From: Chloroflexota bacterium
GTDB lineage: Bacteria > Chloroflexota > UBA11872 > VXOZ01
Length of the DNA: 64,000 bases
Direction: 5' to 3'
Assembly: GCA_026710945.1 (NCBI GenBank)
Contig: JAPOQA010000069.1
Span: forward strand, 1-64,000
Shown piece by piece: positions 35,435 through 44,153 of the stretch (position 1 is its first letter; each line of letters starts with the position of its first letter). The translations under genes and the position numbers were made by a program. The notes under the pieces are model-generated. The model was not told the origin of the DNA. It searched no databases and saw only the letters and a program-made list of their open reading frames with translations.

Positions 35435-36571
35435 CTACTCCGGCGCCGCCACGTCCACCCAGCCGCGGTCTTGCACCGACGTTCCGACCGCTTCCATGAT
35501 CTCCTGCACGCGCAGACCGTCAACAAAGTCGGGACTCATGGTTTCACCGCTGCCCAGCGCTTCCAGGAAGTCCTTGACGATGTGAATAAAGGCTTCGCCA
35601 TAGCCGATGCTGTGGGCGGCGGCCGGCCAGTAGCCGTGCATATAGTCGTGCTGGACAGAGTCCGAGGCATGGATGGTGCGGAACCCCGTAAGCGGTCCCG
35701 GATCGTCACCGCAGTAGTACTGCAATTCATTCAAGCGCTCGAAGTAGAAACGGATCGACCCCTTGCTCCCGTTCACTTCAAAGCCGAAGTTATTCTTGTT
35801 GCCACGTGCCAGCTTGGTTACTTCCAGCATGCCTTGTGCGCCGTTGGTAAACTGCATGAGGACCTGCGCGCAGTCGTCAACGGTCACCGCGCCGCTGCCG
35901 CCCTCAGGCGTGGGACGCTCCTTAATGTAGGTTGCAAAGTTGCCGCAAACGCTGCGCACGTCGCCGAGCAAATAACGTGCAATGTCGAGCACGTGCGAAC
36001 CAAGGTCACCGAAGACACCAAAACCGGCGTATTCCTGCTGCATGCGCCAGCCGAGCGGCGTAGCCGGATCGGCGAAGCGTTCAGCCAGGAACCACCCGCG
36101 AAAGTGGTAGATGTCGCCGAGTTCGCCATCCTCGATGAGTTTTCTCGCGAGACGCACTGCCGGATAGCGCCGAAAGTGAAAGCAAATGGTGTTGCGTACG
36201 CCTGCCTTCTTCACGGCTTCCACCATAGAGCGCGCTTCCGGTACGGTCACGGCAAGCGGCTTCTCGCAGATCACCTGCTTGCCGGCTTCCGCGGCGGCAA
36301 TGGCCACGTCAGCGTGCAGGTGGTTTGGCGTAGCGACGTCCACGAGGTCAATGTCATCACGTGTGACGACCTCTTGCCAGTCTGTGGATGATTCTTCCCA
36401 ACCTAGTAGGTCCGCGGCATCTTGCACCGATTTGGCGTCGCGCCCCGCTATCACTTTGAGGCGAGGCCGGTACGGCACCGACGGAAAAAAGAGGTTTACG
36501 TCACGATATGCATGGGTGTGTGCTTTGCCCATAAAGCGATGGCCCACCAGGGCAACATTGATATCTTGCAC
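35435..36571 (-). CDS. Gfo/Idh/MocA-family NAD(P)-dependent oxidoreductase
   Basis: A 378-residue protein with an N-terminal Rossmann fold (NVALVGHRFMGKAH), the hallmark catalytic EKPLA in VICEKPLAVT, and a C-terminal substrate barrel (FGDLGSHVLDIARYLLGDV with the typical DxGxHxxD). It oxidises or reduces a sugar, inositol or related polyol with NAD(P). The GTG start follows AAAGGATGAG. It shows no obvious linkage to the genes on either side other than shared orientation with the creatininase gene. Confidence 0.87.
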   Translation of the reverse strand: MQDINVALVGHRFMGKAHTHAYRDVNLFFPSVPYRPRLKVIAGRDAKSVQDAADLLGWEESSTDWQEVVTRDDIDLVDVATPNHLHADVAIAAAEAGKQVICEKPLAVTVPEARSMVEAVKKAGVRNTICFHFRRYPAVRLARKLIEDGELGDIYHFRGWFLAERFADPATPLGWRMQQEYAGFGVFGDLGSHVLDIARYLLGDVRSVCGNFATYIKERPTPEGGSGAVTVDDCAQVLMQFTNGAQGMLEVTKLARGNKNNFGFEVNGSKGSIRFYFERLNELQYYCGDDPGPLTGFRTIHASDSVQHDYMHGYWPAAAHSIGYGEAFIHIVKDFLEALGSGETMSPDFVDGLRVQEIMEAVGTSVQDRGWVDVAAPE

Positions 36572-37291
36572 AGGCTCATCCTTTCGTCAATTGGCGTTCG
36601 ATTATGGTGCGGGGATTCAGCTTAGATTCTGTCGTCTGTATTGATTTCGTTGCTGCGTGTTCGGGCAGTGTCGTCTTGGTTTTTCATAGTGAAACAAAGG
36701 GGACGCCGGAGTGCCTGAATCTCTGGGAGCTAACCCGTTTGGGAGACACCCTTCATTGACGGGTGAAAGACAGTTTTCGCCGCTTTGCTACGGCATTGAG
36801 CGTAACCGACACGGCGGCGAATGGTCAAGGAGAGCTGAAGGATGACCCGCCGGATACCCCTGCATAGCTCGAAAGGATAAGGGAGATTGGGTTCAATTGA
36901 CGAGATTGCCTCTTCGTACCGGCCTTCTCTCCAGGAGACCACTAAATGACTCCGTCATTCCGGCGAAAGCCGGAATCCAGTAGTTAGAGGGTAGCTTGCG
37001 ATTGCTAGCTATGAAGCCAAAATTCACCCCTCCCCGCCTGGACTACCCCATCGCGGGGGAAAGGGGATTGCAGAGGCTCCCCAGGGAGTGCAGCCGGTCT
37101 GGAATTGCCGACCGAATTCAACCAAGGGTCTCCTCATTTCAGAGAGACCCTGGCTCAGCTGCTTCGGCAATGCGAGCGGTCCTCCAAGGGAAAAGCGTCA
37201 TTAGTCACCACTATGTGCTTGTTACAGGATTGGGCGTATGGTCTAATGGGCTTAGTTACTGACGTAACGCCTCATGCGAGGAGTAATCGTT
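36572..37291. other. intergenic region with a palindromic repeat
   Basis: A 720-base stretch without a convincing gene. A copy of the ATTCCGGC/GCCGGAAT palindrome lies at 36954-36980. Around 37122-37155 the sequence AGGGTCTC...GAGACCCT can pair. A 70-codon minus-strand frame at 36730-36942 lacks family features and a ribosome site. Confidence 0.5.
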
Positions 37292-37720
37292 ATGGCGAGT
37301 ATCACCATCCAATTGAGCGCGCCGAATCTCGAACTTGCCTCCGTGCTCAAGGACGTGACGGGGGGTGTACTGCACCAGAATGGTCCGTGGCTTACGATCG
37401 AGGGCAAGAGGCTTGAAATCACGCGCTCTCAGGTCGAGCAGGCGTGGGGACGACCGCTGACTGAAGAGAAGTGGCGTTCGCTCACGCAGAGTCGCCGCGG
37501 GCATGTGGTTGAGGCTACCGATCAGGTGATTGTGGTTCAGGATCAGCCGGTAGCTCCACAGGCTACTGCCTCCACAGAGCGGTCGCTCAGTTTGACCCTG
37601 GAAGACGCTTGGCTGATGCAGCGGCTCGAGCAAGAAGCGAAACGCCGCGGCGTTAAGGTGAATCAGCTTGCTGCCCAAGCGATCGAGCGTTTCTTGCGTG
37701 GCGTGGAGACTAACGGATAG
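37292..37720 (+). CDS. hypothetical protein with ribbon-helix-helix-like C-terminus
   Basis: A 142-residue protein I cannot assign. The N-terminal 60 residues (ITIQLSAPNLELASVLKDVT) look like a small beta-rich fold. The C-terminus (SLSLTLEDAWLMQRLEQEAK, then RRGVKVNQLAAQAIERFL) has the strand-helix-helix spacing of CopG/Arc-type DNA-binding proteins. The start at ATG 37292 is well supported by GAGGAG eight bases upstream. The frame also contains an upstream ATG at 37274. A DNA-binding role is only a guess. Confidence 0.55.
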   Translation: MASITIQLSAPNLELASVLKDVTGGVLHQNGPWLTIEGKRLEITRSQVEQAWGRPLTEEKWRSLTQSRRGHVVEATDQVIVVQDQPVAPQATASTERSLSLTLEDAWLMQRLEQEAKRRGVKVNQLAAQAIERFLRGVETNG

Positions 37721-38366
37721 AGTATTCCGGGTAGGCCGCATAAGGCAGACGGATGCCCCATGCCGATGGTACCGCGTCGGAGAAGTCGCCATACTGTGCT
37801 GGCGAGGAATGACCGCACTCGGTACTGTCATTTCAGCGAAAGCTCGCCCCCGCCCGGGGGCGCGGAATCCACCTCTTCCGCGTGCCCTGGACTCCGGCGA
37901 AAGCTGGAGTGACGAGGAACGCGCGCCCTGGACTCCAAGGCCGTTCCATGCGCGGGCCTGCATTGCGCCAGCTTGTTGGCAGACTGGCCGGAGTGACAGA
38001 GAGTCTTGGACAGCTTCTAAGTACTTTGTCCGAGAGGATACTTGCTTCTTTTGCCAAGAGGCGGGGGACAAGCCCCCGCGCTACGACTTGCCAACGAGGA
38101 GCGAGCGAACGTTGGCAAGAGAACAACAAGCAAGCCCACGTACCTAGAAGCTGTCGCATAAGAGGGACTCGACATGGTGTTTCGTGCTTCGACCACTCGG
38201 CAAGCTCAGGATAGCCAAGGGCTTCGCGCAGCATTCAGCATGGTTGGATTGTTGTTCTTCCCGTTCGCCCTCGTATCAAGTGCGAGGCAGGCTCTGAGCC
38301 TGTCGCAGGGCGGATCTGCGCAGAGCTGAATATCTATGAGATGAGTACGAGCAAGGAGCCGTAGCC
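37721..38366. repeat. repeat-rich intergenic region
   Basis: No gene is supported in these 645 bases. They carry a variant of the CCGGCGAAAGC palindrome at 37887-37913, a copy of the GCGGGGG/CCCCCGC palindrome at 38061-38084, and decayed pieces of the CTCAGG/TGTCGAAG family near 38189-38215 and 38288-38310. Confidence 0.6.
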
Positions 38367-40571
38367 GTGTCCCAAGAAGCCAATGTAGCCTCCCCGAACG
38401 CGGTAGAGTCCGTGCGCTGGGACCAGGCGGCGCAACTGGAGCGATACCTCGATACCCTTGCCGTCCAGGCGTATGAGTGGCGGAGGGCAAAGTGGCACCG
38501 GGACTTTTCAAGCCTCCGGGCGTACGCGGAAGCCGTAGCGCCGAATCGTGAACACTGGCGCGATATGCTCGGTATATGGCCGGCGGCGGAAGAGCGCGTG
38601 TCCCTCGAGCCGGACCTCCATGTCGTGGCAGAGCGCAGCGATCATACCGTCTATGCGGTTACGTTTGGCACGCTGCCGGGCGTCCGCTCTTTTGCCCACC
38701 TCTTGGTACCTAAGCGCATCGAGGCGCCACGACCGGCAGTCATTTGCCAGCACGGCATGGGCGGCACACCACATTCCATCGCGGGTTTGGTGGATGAGGA
38801 TGACGCCTATCATAAGTACGGCCAGCGGTTGGCGGAACGCGGGTACGTGGTGCTGGCCCCGCATTGCATCAACTTTGTCGATTGGCGCAATCGCCTGCAC
38901 AACAAGGCGTTACTCGTTGGGCGCACCCTAATGGGTTTGGAGATTTGGCGGGAGATGCGGGCAGTCGACTTGCTGGAGACATTGCCCGAAGTAGACAGCG
39001 AGCGCATCGGTTTCTACGGGCTTTCCCAAGGCGGCAAGATGGCGCTGTGGTTTCCGCCGCTCGAACCGCGCATCCGCGCTACCATCATTTCGGCTTTCTA
39101 CAACGAGCGCACCAAGAAGCAGCTCGTAGCATCGCCTCACTATCGACCCTTCATAAACACCAGCGAACAGTCGTACTTCGAGCCGGACTTCCTCACCGAG
39201 TTTTCGGACTACGATCTGGCATCGCTCATCTGCCCCCGTCCGGTGATGATCGAACACGGGCAGACGGATAGCTCCTACTACATCGAGAGCGCGCGCGAGG
39301 AGTTCTACCCGCTCAAGGAGATTTACGAGCGCTTGGGCATCGGTGAGCGTTGCGAGTGGGGTGAGTTTGACGGCCCTCACGAGATTCACGGTGTGGAGGC
39401 TTTTGACTTTCTCGATCGCTGGTTGAACGATGGGCAACCACCCAAGGGGCACGCCGCGCCTGATGACAAGGCGGCCACACCCCCGCCGCCGGTGTTTGTC
39501 AACGATGCTGCCCTGCAAGCCATGCGCGACGATACGAACGGGCAGCACGATCGGTACCTGGACGGCCTGGCCGATCAGGCATACGGGGTGCGGGAAGAGC
39601 GTTGGCAGCGGGACTATGCCAGCGCGGAGGCCTACACGGAGTCCGTAGCGGCGAACCGCGAGGCGTGGCTGGCGATGATGGGCGGGTTGCCGCCGGTAGA
39701 GGAACAGGTGCCGCTTGCCCCCGAACGCCGCGTGGTAGTGGAGCGTCCGGACCATACGGTCTATGCCGTAACGCTGGGCATGCTGCCGGGGGTGCGACTA
39801 TTCGGCTATTTGTTGGTGCCCAAGTGCATTACCGCGCCGCGCGCTGCGGTGGTGACTCAACACGGGCTCGGTGGGGCGGTGCAAGCTGTCGCCGGCTTGC
39901 TGGAACAAGACGATGCCTACCACCGCTACGGCCAGCGCCTGGCGGAACGGGGCTACGTGGTCTTCGCGCCGCACTGCATCAATGGCACGCCGCGGCGCGT
40001 GCGTTTACATAACAAAGCTATCGTCGTTGGCAGGCGTTTGATGGGACTGGAGATCTGGCGCGAGATGAAGGTGATCGACTATCTGCAATCGCTGCCGGAG
40101 GTCGATCCGGAACGCATCGGCTTCTACGGTCTCTCCCAGGGCGGGACCATGACGCTCTGGCTGACGCCGCTGGAACCCCGCATCAAGGTCGCGGTGGTCT
40201 CTGCTTACTTCAATGAACGCACCCGCAAACTCAATGTGGAGTCCGAGCACTACCGCGCGTACGTCACGACGGACGAATTCCATCAATACTATCTCGGCCA
40301 GCTCTTGGAGTTCTCCGACGCTGATCTCGGGTCTCTCATCTGCCCGCGCCCCCTGTTCATCGAACAGGGCACGCAAGACCGGGCGGTCTACTACAAAGAG
40401 GCGGAGGTAGAGTTCGTGAGGCTTCATTCCCACTACGCACGGCTGGGTCTCGGCGACCGTTGTGTGCTGGGAGTCTTTAAAGGCAAGCACGAGATTTACG
40501 CCAAGGATTCGTTTCCGTTCCTCGACAAGTGGCTGGAGCACACGCCTAGTGGTCCAACAACATTGTATTGA
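38367..40571 (+). CDS. tandem two-domain alpha/beta hydrolase
   Basis: A 734-residue protein made of two homologous halves (about 15-357 and 385-728). Each half has an N-terminal helical lead-in (YRDYASAEAYTESVAANRE-like), a QHGMGG/QHGLGG oxyanion segment, and a full triad: Ser220, Asp301, His338 in the first half; Ser590, Asp671, His708 in the second (both nucleophile elbows read GLSQGG). A Pro-rich linker (ATPPPPVF) joins them. No signal peptide is visible. The GTG start has AAGGAG eight bases upstream. Its last ten residues are encoded by the inverted repeat of a MITE-like element. Probably an esterase; substrate unknown. Confidence 0.85.
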   Translation: MSQEANVASPNAVESVRWDQAAQLERYLDTLAVQAYEWRRAKWHRDFSSLRAYAEAVAPNREHWRDMLGIWPAAEERVSLEPDLHVVAERSDHTVYAVTFGTLPGVRSFAHLLVPKRIEAPRPAVICQHGMGGTPHSIAGLVDEDDAYHKYGQRLAERGYVVLAPHCINFVDWRNRLHNKALLVGRTLMGLEIWREMRAVDLLETLPEVDSERIGFYGLSQGGKMALWFPPLEPRIRATIISAFYNERTKKQLVASPHYRPFINTSEQSYFEPDFLTEFSDYDLASLICPRPVMIEHGQTDSSYYIESAREEFYPLKEIYERLGIGERCEWGEFDGPHEIHGVEAFDFLDRWLNDGQPPKGHAAPDDKAATPPPPVFVNDAALQAMRDDTNGQHDRYLDGLADQAYGVREERWQRDYASAEAYTESVAANREAWLAMMGGLPPVEEQVPLAPERRVVVERPDHTVYAVTLGMLPGVRLFGYLLVPKCITAPRAAVVTQHGLGGAVQAVAGLLEQDDAYHRYGQRLAERGYVVFAPHCINGTPRRVRLHNKAIVVGRRLMGLEIWREMKVIDYLQSLPEVDPERIGFYGLSQGGTMTLWLTPLEPRIKVAVVSAYFNERTRKLNVESEHYRAYVTTDEFHQYYLGQLLEFSDADLGSLICPRPLFIEQGTQDRAVYYKEAEVEFVRLHSHYARLGLGDRCVLGVFKGKHEIYAKDSFPFLDKWLEHTPSGPTTLY

Positions 40572-40657
40572 TGGGTAGGTGTAAGCAATAGCGAGAGGAA
40601 ACTGCGCAGGTTGCAAACCTACGCTACCAATCAATACAAAAAATGCCGAACCACTAG
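40546..40657. mobile_element. MITE-like element, 112 bp with about 34-bp terminal inverted repeats
   Basis: The left end (CTAGTGGT, then ATTGTATTGATGGGTAG) and the right end (CTACCAATCAATACAA, then ACCACTAG) are imperfect inverted repeats. The centre holds GCAGGTTGCAAACCTACG. The left end lies inside the 3' end of the hydrolase gene and supplies its stop codon. A larger relative is at 48906-49088. No transposase is present, so these would move only in trans. Confidence 0.65.
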
Positions 40658-40763
40658 GGCTTAGGGCAATAATCAGTTTAACCGCGATTGCAAACGAATG
40701 CTCTGGAAAGTCCGGCTAAGAATTCTGGAATCCTCAAATGGCGAGCGCGGACTATTCAGAATT

Positions 40764-41600
40764 CTAGTCAGTGAGAAATCCGACGGACCGCAGATGTTCC
40801 ACGCTGCGGACGACGCGCTCCTGGCGCTGCTCCAGAGTCGGTTCCGGCTCGCCCTCAATGCCCTCGATCTCCAGGCTATACGGTCCGAAGAATCCCGCAT
40901 TGTTGGTAATCTCACTTATGCGCGCGAAGTCAACGGCGCCGCCGTCTCCCATAGCCGTGAAGTACCAGTCCCGGTAGCCGCCGCGGCTGTCCTTGAGATG
41001 CATGTGCACCACGTAGTCCATGACCTGTTCGAGTTGCTTGTAAACATCCGCGCCTTCGTTGTAGAAGAGGATGTTGCCCGTGTCGAAATTGATGCGGATG
41101 GCGTCATGCTGTAGGGCCTGCATCGTGTCTAAGATTGCATCCGCGTTTTGGGTAATACCCGGGTGGGTTTCGAGGGCAATGGTGAGCCCGTGACTGGCCG
41201 CCACGTCGCCAATAGCCCCCATCTTGTCAAAGAAGTCTTTCCGGTCTTCTTCAGCCGGTTCGCCGCCCAAGCCGACAAAGTACTTGGCGCCAATGCCAGC
41301 CGCGAGGCGCATCCGTTCCGCAATACGGGCAAATCCATCCGGGTCCATGAGGTTATCGGACCCGTTCGCGCTGATCACGGTGAGACCGTTCGCGTCGAGC
41401 TCGCGCTTAAGGTTCTGAATCCCCTCGTCGCCGAGCTTTTCGCTGGCGACGACATCCTCCGGGATCTCCAAGACACCGCCGTGCTGTTTCATGGCGAGTT
41501 CGAGGTGAGTGATGCCGGCTTGCGGCGCGAGATCAATCGCCGCGCGTACGCCGTAGCGGCCGTAACAATTCGTAAAGACTTCCAGTAAGTTGCTGGGCAT
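40764..41600 (-). CDS. sugar phosphate isomerase/epimerase-like TIM barrel
   Basis: A 278-residue xylose isomerase-like TIM barrel. Likely metal ligands occur in IALETHPG, INFDTGNIL and the MHLKDSRGG segment, spaced as in the AP_endonuc_2 family. It probably interconverts ketoses or acts on a related polyol. The ATG is preceded by AAAGGAG. It lies alone between repeat-rich gaps and differs clearly from the copy at 14288. Confidence 0.78.
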   Translation of the reverse strand: MPSNLLEVFTNCYGRYGVRAAIDLAPQAGITHLELAMKQHGGVLEIPEDVVASEKLGDEGIQNLKRELDANGLTVISANGSDNLMDPDGFARIAERMRLAAGIGAKYFVGLGGEPAEEDRKDFFDKMGAIGDVAASHGLTIALETHPGITQNADAILDTMQALQHDAIRINFDTGNILFYNEGADVYKQLEQVMDYVVHMHLKDSRGGYRDWYFTAMGDGGAVDFARISEITNNAGFFGPYSLEIEGIEGEPEPTLEQRQERVVRSVEHLRSVGFLTD

Positions 41601-41654
41601 GATGTGCTCCTTTGCGAGAACTTACGTATGAGTGCATTTGCTCCGTGCTGACCT

Positions 41655-42161
41655 GCCCTTCGACAGGCTCAGGGCGAACGGAGAGGGAGTGAGTCCGCTA
41701 GAACAAGATACCCGCTGGAGCGAGTAGCCCGCTGGAGCGAGTAGCCCGCTGGAGCGAGAATCCTCCAAGAGCGAGATATCCGCTAGAGCAAGATGTCCGC
41801 CAAGGCATAGAGCCCGCCAAAGTAAGGAATCCGTTCGTGCTGAGCCTGTCGAAGCACAATTTGGCACGTTGAACCGGAATCTTGGCAACCACTCCAGCCA
41901 CTTTGACTACTCCCTGTATCTACTTGTTGCGCGACGCCCTTTCGCGTACAGGGCTATTGTACCCGTCTGGCGCCACTCTCGCCGACAAGACTACGTTGCT
42001 GACCCTTCAATGTCCAGGCCGTCGCTGCTACGAGCAACGGGCGCATGGTCCGTCATTCAGTAAAGAGCGGACCGCCGCCGTCATTTGCGGCGAAAGCCGG
42101 AATCCATCCTCACCCCAATCCTTGCATGCCGTCCCAAGCGGGGGACAAGCCCCCGCGCTAC
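41655..42161. repeat. repeat cluster in the 41601-42243 gap
   Basis: The 640-base gap has no convincing gene. It holds the CCCTTCGACAGGCTCAGG repeat at 41655-41681, its reverse at 41831-41854, a decayed CGGCGAAAGCCGGAATCC palindrome at 42080-42107 and the GCGGGGG/CCCCCGC palindrome at 42138-42161. The span between the first two is filled by a 17-base tandem array. Confidence 0.7.
41695..41830 (+). repeat. eight-unit 17-bp tandem repeat array
   Basis: Eight units of exactly 17 bases run without gaps, each starting CCGC or a variant. Units 2 and 3 are identical (CCGCTGGAGCGAGTAGC); others differ at several positions (for example CCGCTAGAGCAAGATGT). The period is not a multiple of three and no protein reads through it. 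The array is flanked by inverted copies of one dispersed repeat. Confidence 0.85.
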
Positions 42162-42243
42162 GTTTCAGACTGCGCGTAATTGACGGATTCGGCGAGCCCT
42201 GTTCGATGCTTGCGCTCGGCATGACGCGGAATGTTTACATTGC

Positions 42244-43728
42244 CTAGTGGCGCACGTCAACGTTACTGTATTCAGTGCGGAATCCGGCGTGATTGGTCGC
42301 GGTATTGCGGCGGTCGGCAGTGGTCTCGACCTGTGGGTCTCGCACCGGCAGGTTGCCGTCTTCAAGGTAGGCTGAATCTCGTAATTGGTGCCTTTCCACG
42401 AGCTCGCTTTGCAGGTGCTGCTTCTTGGCTTGACAGCGTGTTTCGTGGGCGAGATTGTGCAACTCCGCCGGGTCTTCAGCGAGATTGAAGAGGTGTTCCG
42501 TTGGACCTTCGGGGTACCAAATGTACTTCCACTGCCCATCCGTAATCGCCAGGTAGATGCACGGGATGCGCTCCGCCTGCGGCCAACGGGGCCCGCTCAT
42601 GCCTTCCAAATAGCAGCGCGGGTTCTCAAGTTTGCCGCGTGCCAGCGCGACCAAATCCTGGCCGTCCGTATCGTCCGGCGACTTACCGCCTGCCACGGCA
42701 ACCAGCGTTGGCAAGATGTCGGCATGGGTGATCGGCGTTTCCACCATCGTGCCATGGCGTCGATTATCCCAATTCTGCGGCATACGCAAAATGAAGGGCA
42801 CGTGCGCTGACGGTTCGTAGAAGAAGGTCTTGGCTCCGTTGCGGTGATCGCCGAGCATCTCGCCGTGGTCGGAGGCAAACATGATGAAGGTGTCATTGAA
42901 GAGTCCGCAGTCCTCCAAGGCGCTGATGAGGCGGCCGATGACGTGGTCGATCTGCGTGATCAGCCCGTAATAGACGGCGCGCGCCGCGTGAATGGTCTCG
43001 TCTGGGATGGAGTCAAATGCGCGCCGCTGTGCTTGCCGGTCGAACGAAATGGGGCAGTCCGCGTTGTCGCGCCACGCCCCAACCGCCGGTTCAGGTATTG
43101 GCGAATTCTGATACATCGAGTAGTACGGCTCAGGCGCGTCGAGCGGCGGGTGTGGTTTGGCGAACGAACACCAGAGGAAGAACGGGAGGGTGGGATCGCG
43201 GCGGACGCGGATGTACTCCACGCACTGTTCGGCGATCCAGGAGGTGAGTGTCATGCTTTCCGGTACGGTTGCGAGCGTTGGGTACAACTCATTCTGACCG
43301 ATCCCGTGGTGCATCGGCTGCCGCGCGCTGCCGGAATGGCGCATGTCACGGTAGTAGTCATCCGGCAGAATCATCTCTTCAAAGCCATGCCGCACCCGCT
43401 GTGGGCCAAAGTGCATCTTGCCAATGGCGGCAGTCTGATAGCCACACGCCCGCAGATGTGTCGGGAGCGTCCCCTCCCTTCCCATCACATTCGAGGTCTG
43501 GTCGTTGTTGGCCACGCCGTGGGTGAATACCTGCGTGCCCGTCATGATGCCGACGCGCGCCGGTACGCAGAGCGGACAGTCGGCATAGGCGCGCGTGAAC
43601 TGCACGCCTTGGTAGCCAAGGAGGTCTAAGTGAGGTGTCCGGAGAAAGGCAGGTTTGGTGTCACCAATAGTATCGAAACGTTGCTGGTCAGTGGTAATAA
43701 GCAGGATGTTGGGTTGAGTAGCGGACAT
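42244..43728 (-). CDS. type I sulfatase (arylsulfatase/choline-sulfatase-like)
   Basis: A 494-residue alkaline-phosphatase-fold sulfatase. The N-terminal ILLITTDQQRFDTIG supplies metal-binding Asp residues. CPLCVPARVGIMTGTQ contains the CxPxR core (CVPAR) whose cysteine is converted to formylglycine. IMFASDHGEMLGDHR gives the remaining metal site. No signal peptide is visible, so it probably acts in the cytoplasm on an imported sulfate ester. I chose ATG 43728, with GAGGGG upstream. Activation needs a maturase; a formylglycine-generating-enzyme-like gene begins at 63068 but is not adjacent. Confidence 0.87.
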   Translation of the reverse strand: MSATQPNILLITTDQQRFDTIGDTKPAFLRTPHLDLLGYQGVQFTRAYADCPLCVPARVGIMTGTQVFTHGVANNDQTSNVMGREGTLPTHLRACGYQTAAIGKMHFGPQRVRHGFEEMILPDDYYRDMRHSGSARQPMHHGIGQNELYPTLATVPESMTLTSWIAEQCVEYIRVRRDPTLPFFLWCSFAKPHPPLDAPEPYYSMYQNSPIPEPAVGAWRDNADCPISFDRQAQRRAFDSIPDETIHAARAVYYGLITQIDHVIGRLISALEDCGLFNDTFIMFASDHGEMLGDHRNGAKTFFYEPSAHVPFILRMPQNWDNRRHGTMVETPITHADILPTLVAVAGGKSPDDTDGQDLVALARGKLENPRCYLEGMSGPRWPQAERIPCIYLAITDGQWKYIWYPEGPTEHLFNLAEDPAELHNLAHETRCQAKKQHLQSELVERHQLRDSAYLEDGNLPVRDPQVETTADRRNTATNHAGFRTEYSNVDVRH

Positions 43729-44153
43729 GCGATCTTGTCCCCTCTTCTTCACGGTGTAGCAGTGGGCACTATCAACACAGTTTCACGGAACTACGTATGC
43801 ACAATCGGCTAGAACTCATCCCTTAAGTGTCTCGCTCTGTGCAAATATGCCCTTCGACAGGCTCAGGGCGAACGGAAAAGGAAACAATCCGTTCGTGCTG
43901 AGTGCTGCGCGAAGCCTGCTGCGCGAAGCCTGCTGCGCGAAGCCCTTGTCGAAGCACGAAACGGCATGACGAATCTGTCTATGAGATAGCTTCTAGTCCT
44001 ACTTTACAGGATTCGGCCCTGCAGTTTGCGGATGTGCCTGCTCGTTTGGTCGCAAGGGTACTCGAATTGAAGAATCCCAGCGAAACGGTAGCGGGGTCGG
44101 CATTTGCCGACCCCGCTACCCAGTCTCTTTTCTGCTACTGGTTTGCTATGCCG
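43729..44153. repeat. intergenic region with dispersed repeats and a 14-bp triplication
   Basis: No gene is supported. The CCCTTCGACAGGCTCAGG repeat is at 43849-43875. A reverse copy begins at 43889 but is interrupted by three perfect head-to-tail copies of TGCTGCGCGAAGCC (43903-43916, 43917-43930, 43931-43944). Confidence 0.7.
44087..44120 (-). terminator. perfect 16-bp inverted repeat, possible terminator
   Basis: Arms GGTAGCGGGGTCGGCA and TGCCGACCCCGCTACC are perfect complements around a two-base loop. It lies 33 bases past the stop of the sugar-binding lipoprotein gene. No T-run follows on the minus strand, so it could instead be another dispersed palindrome. Confidence 0.5.

Noticed and set aside
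36730-36942. A 70-codon minus-strand frame.
   Set aside because: No ribosome site, no family resemblance and it lies in a repeat-containing gap.
41695-41830. Possible CRISPR array.
   Set aside because: Units are 17 bases with no spacers and gradual divergence, and no cas genes are nearby; it is a simple tandem array.
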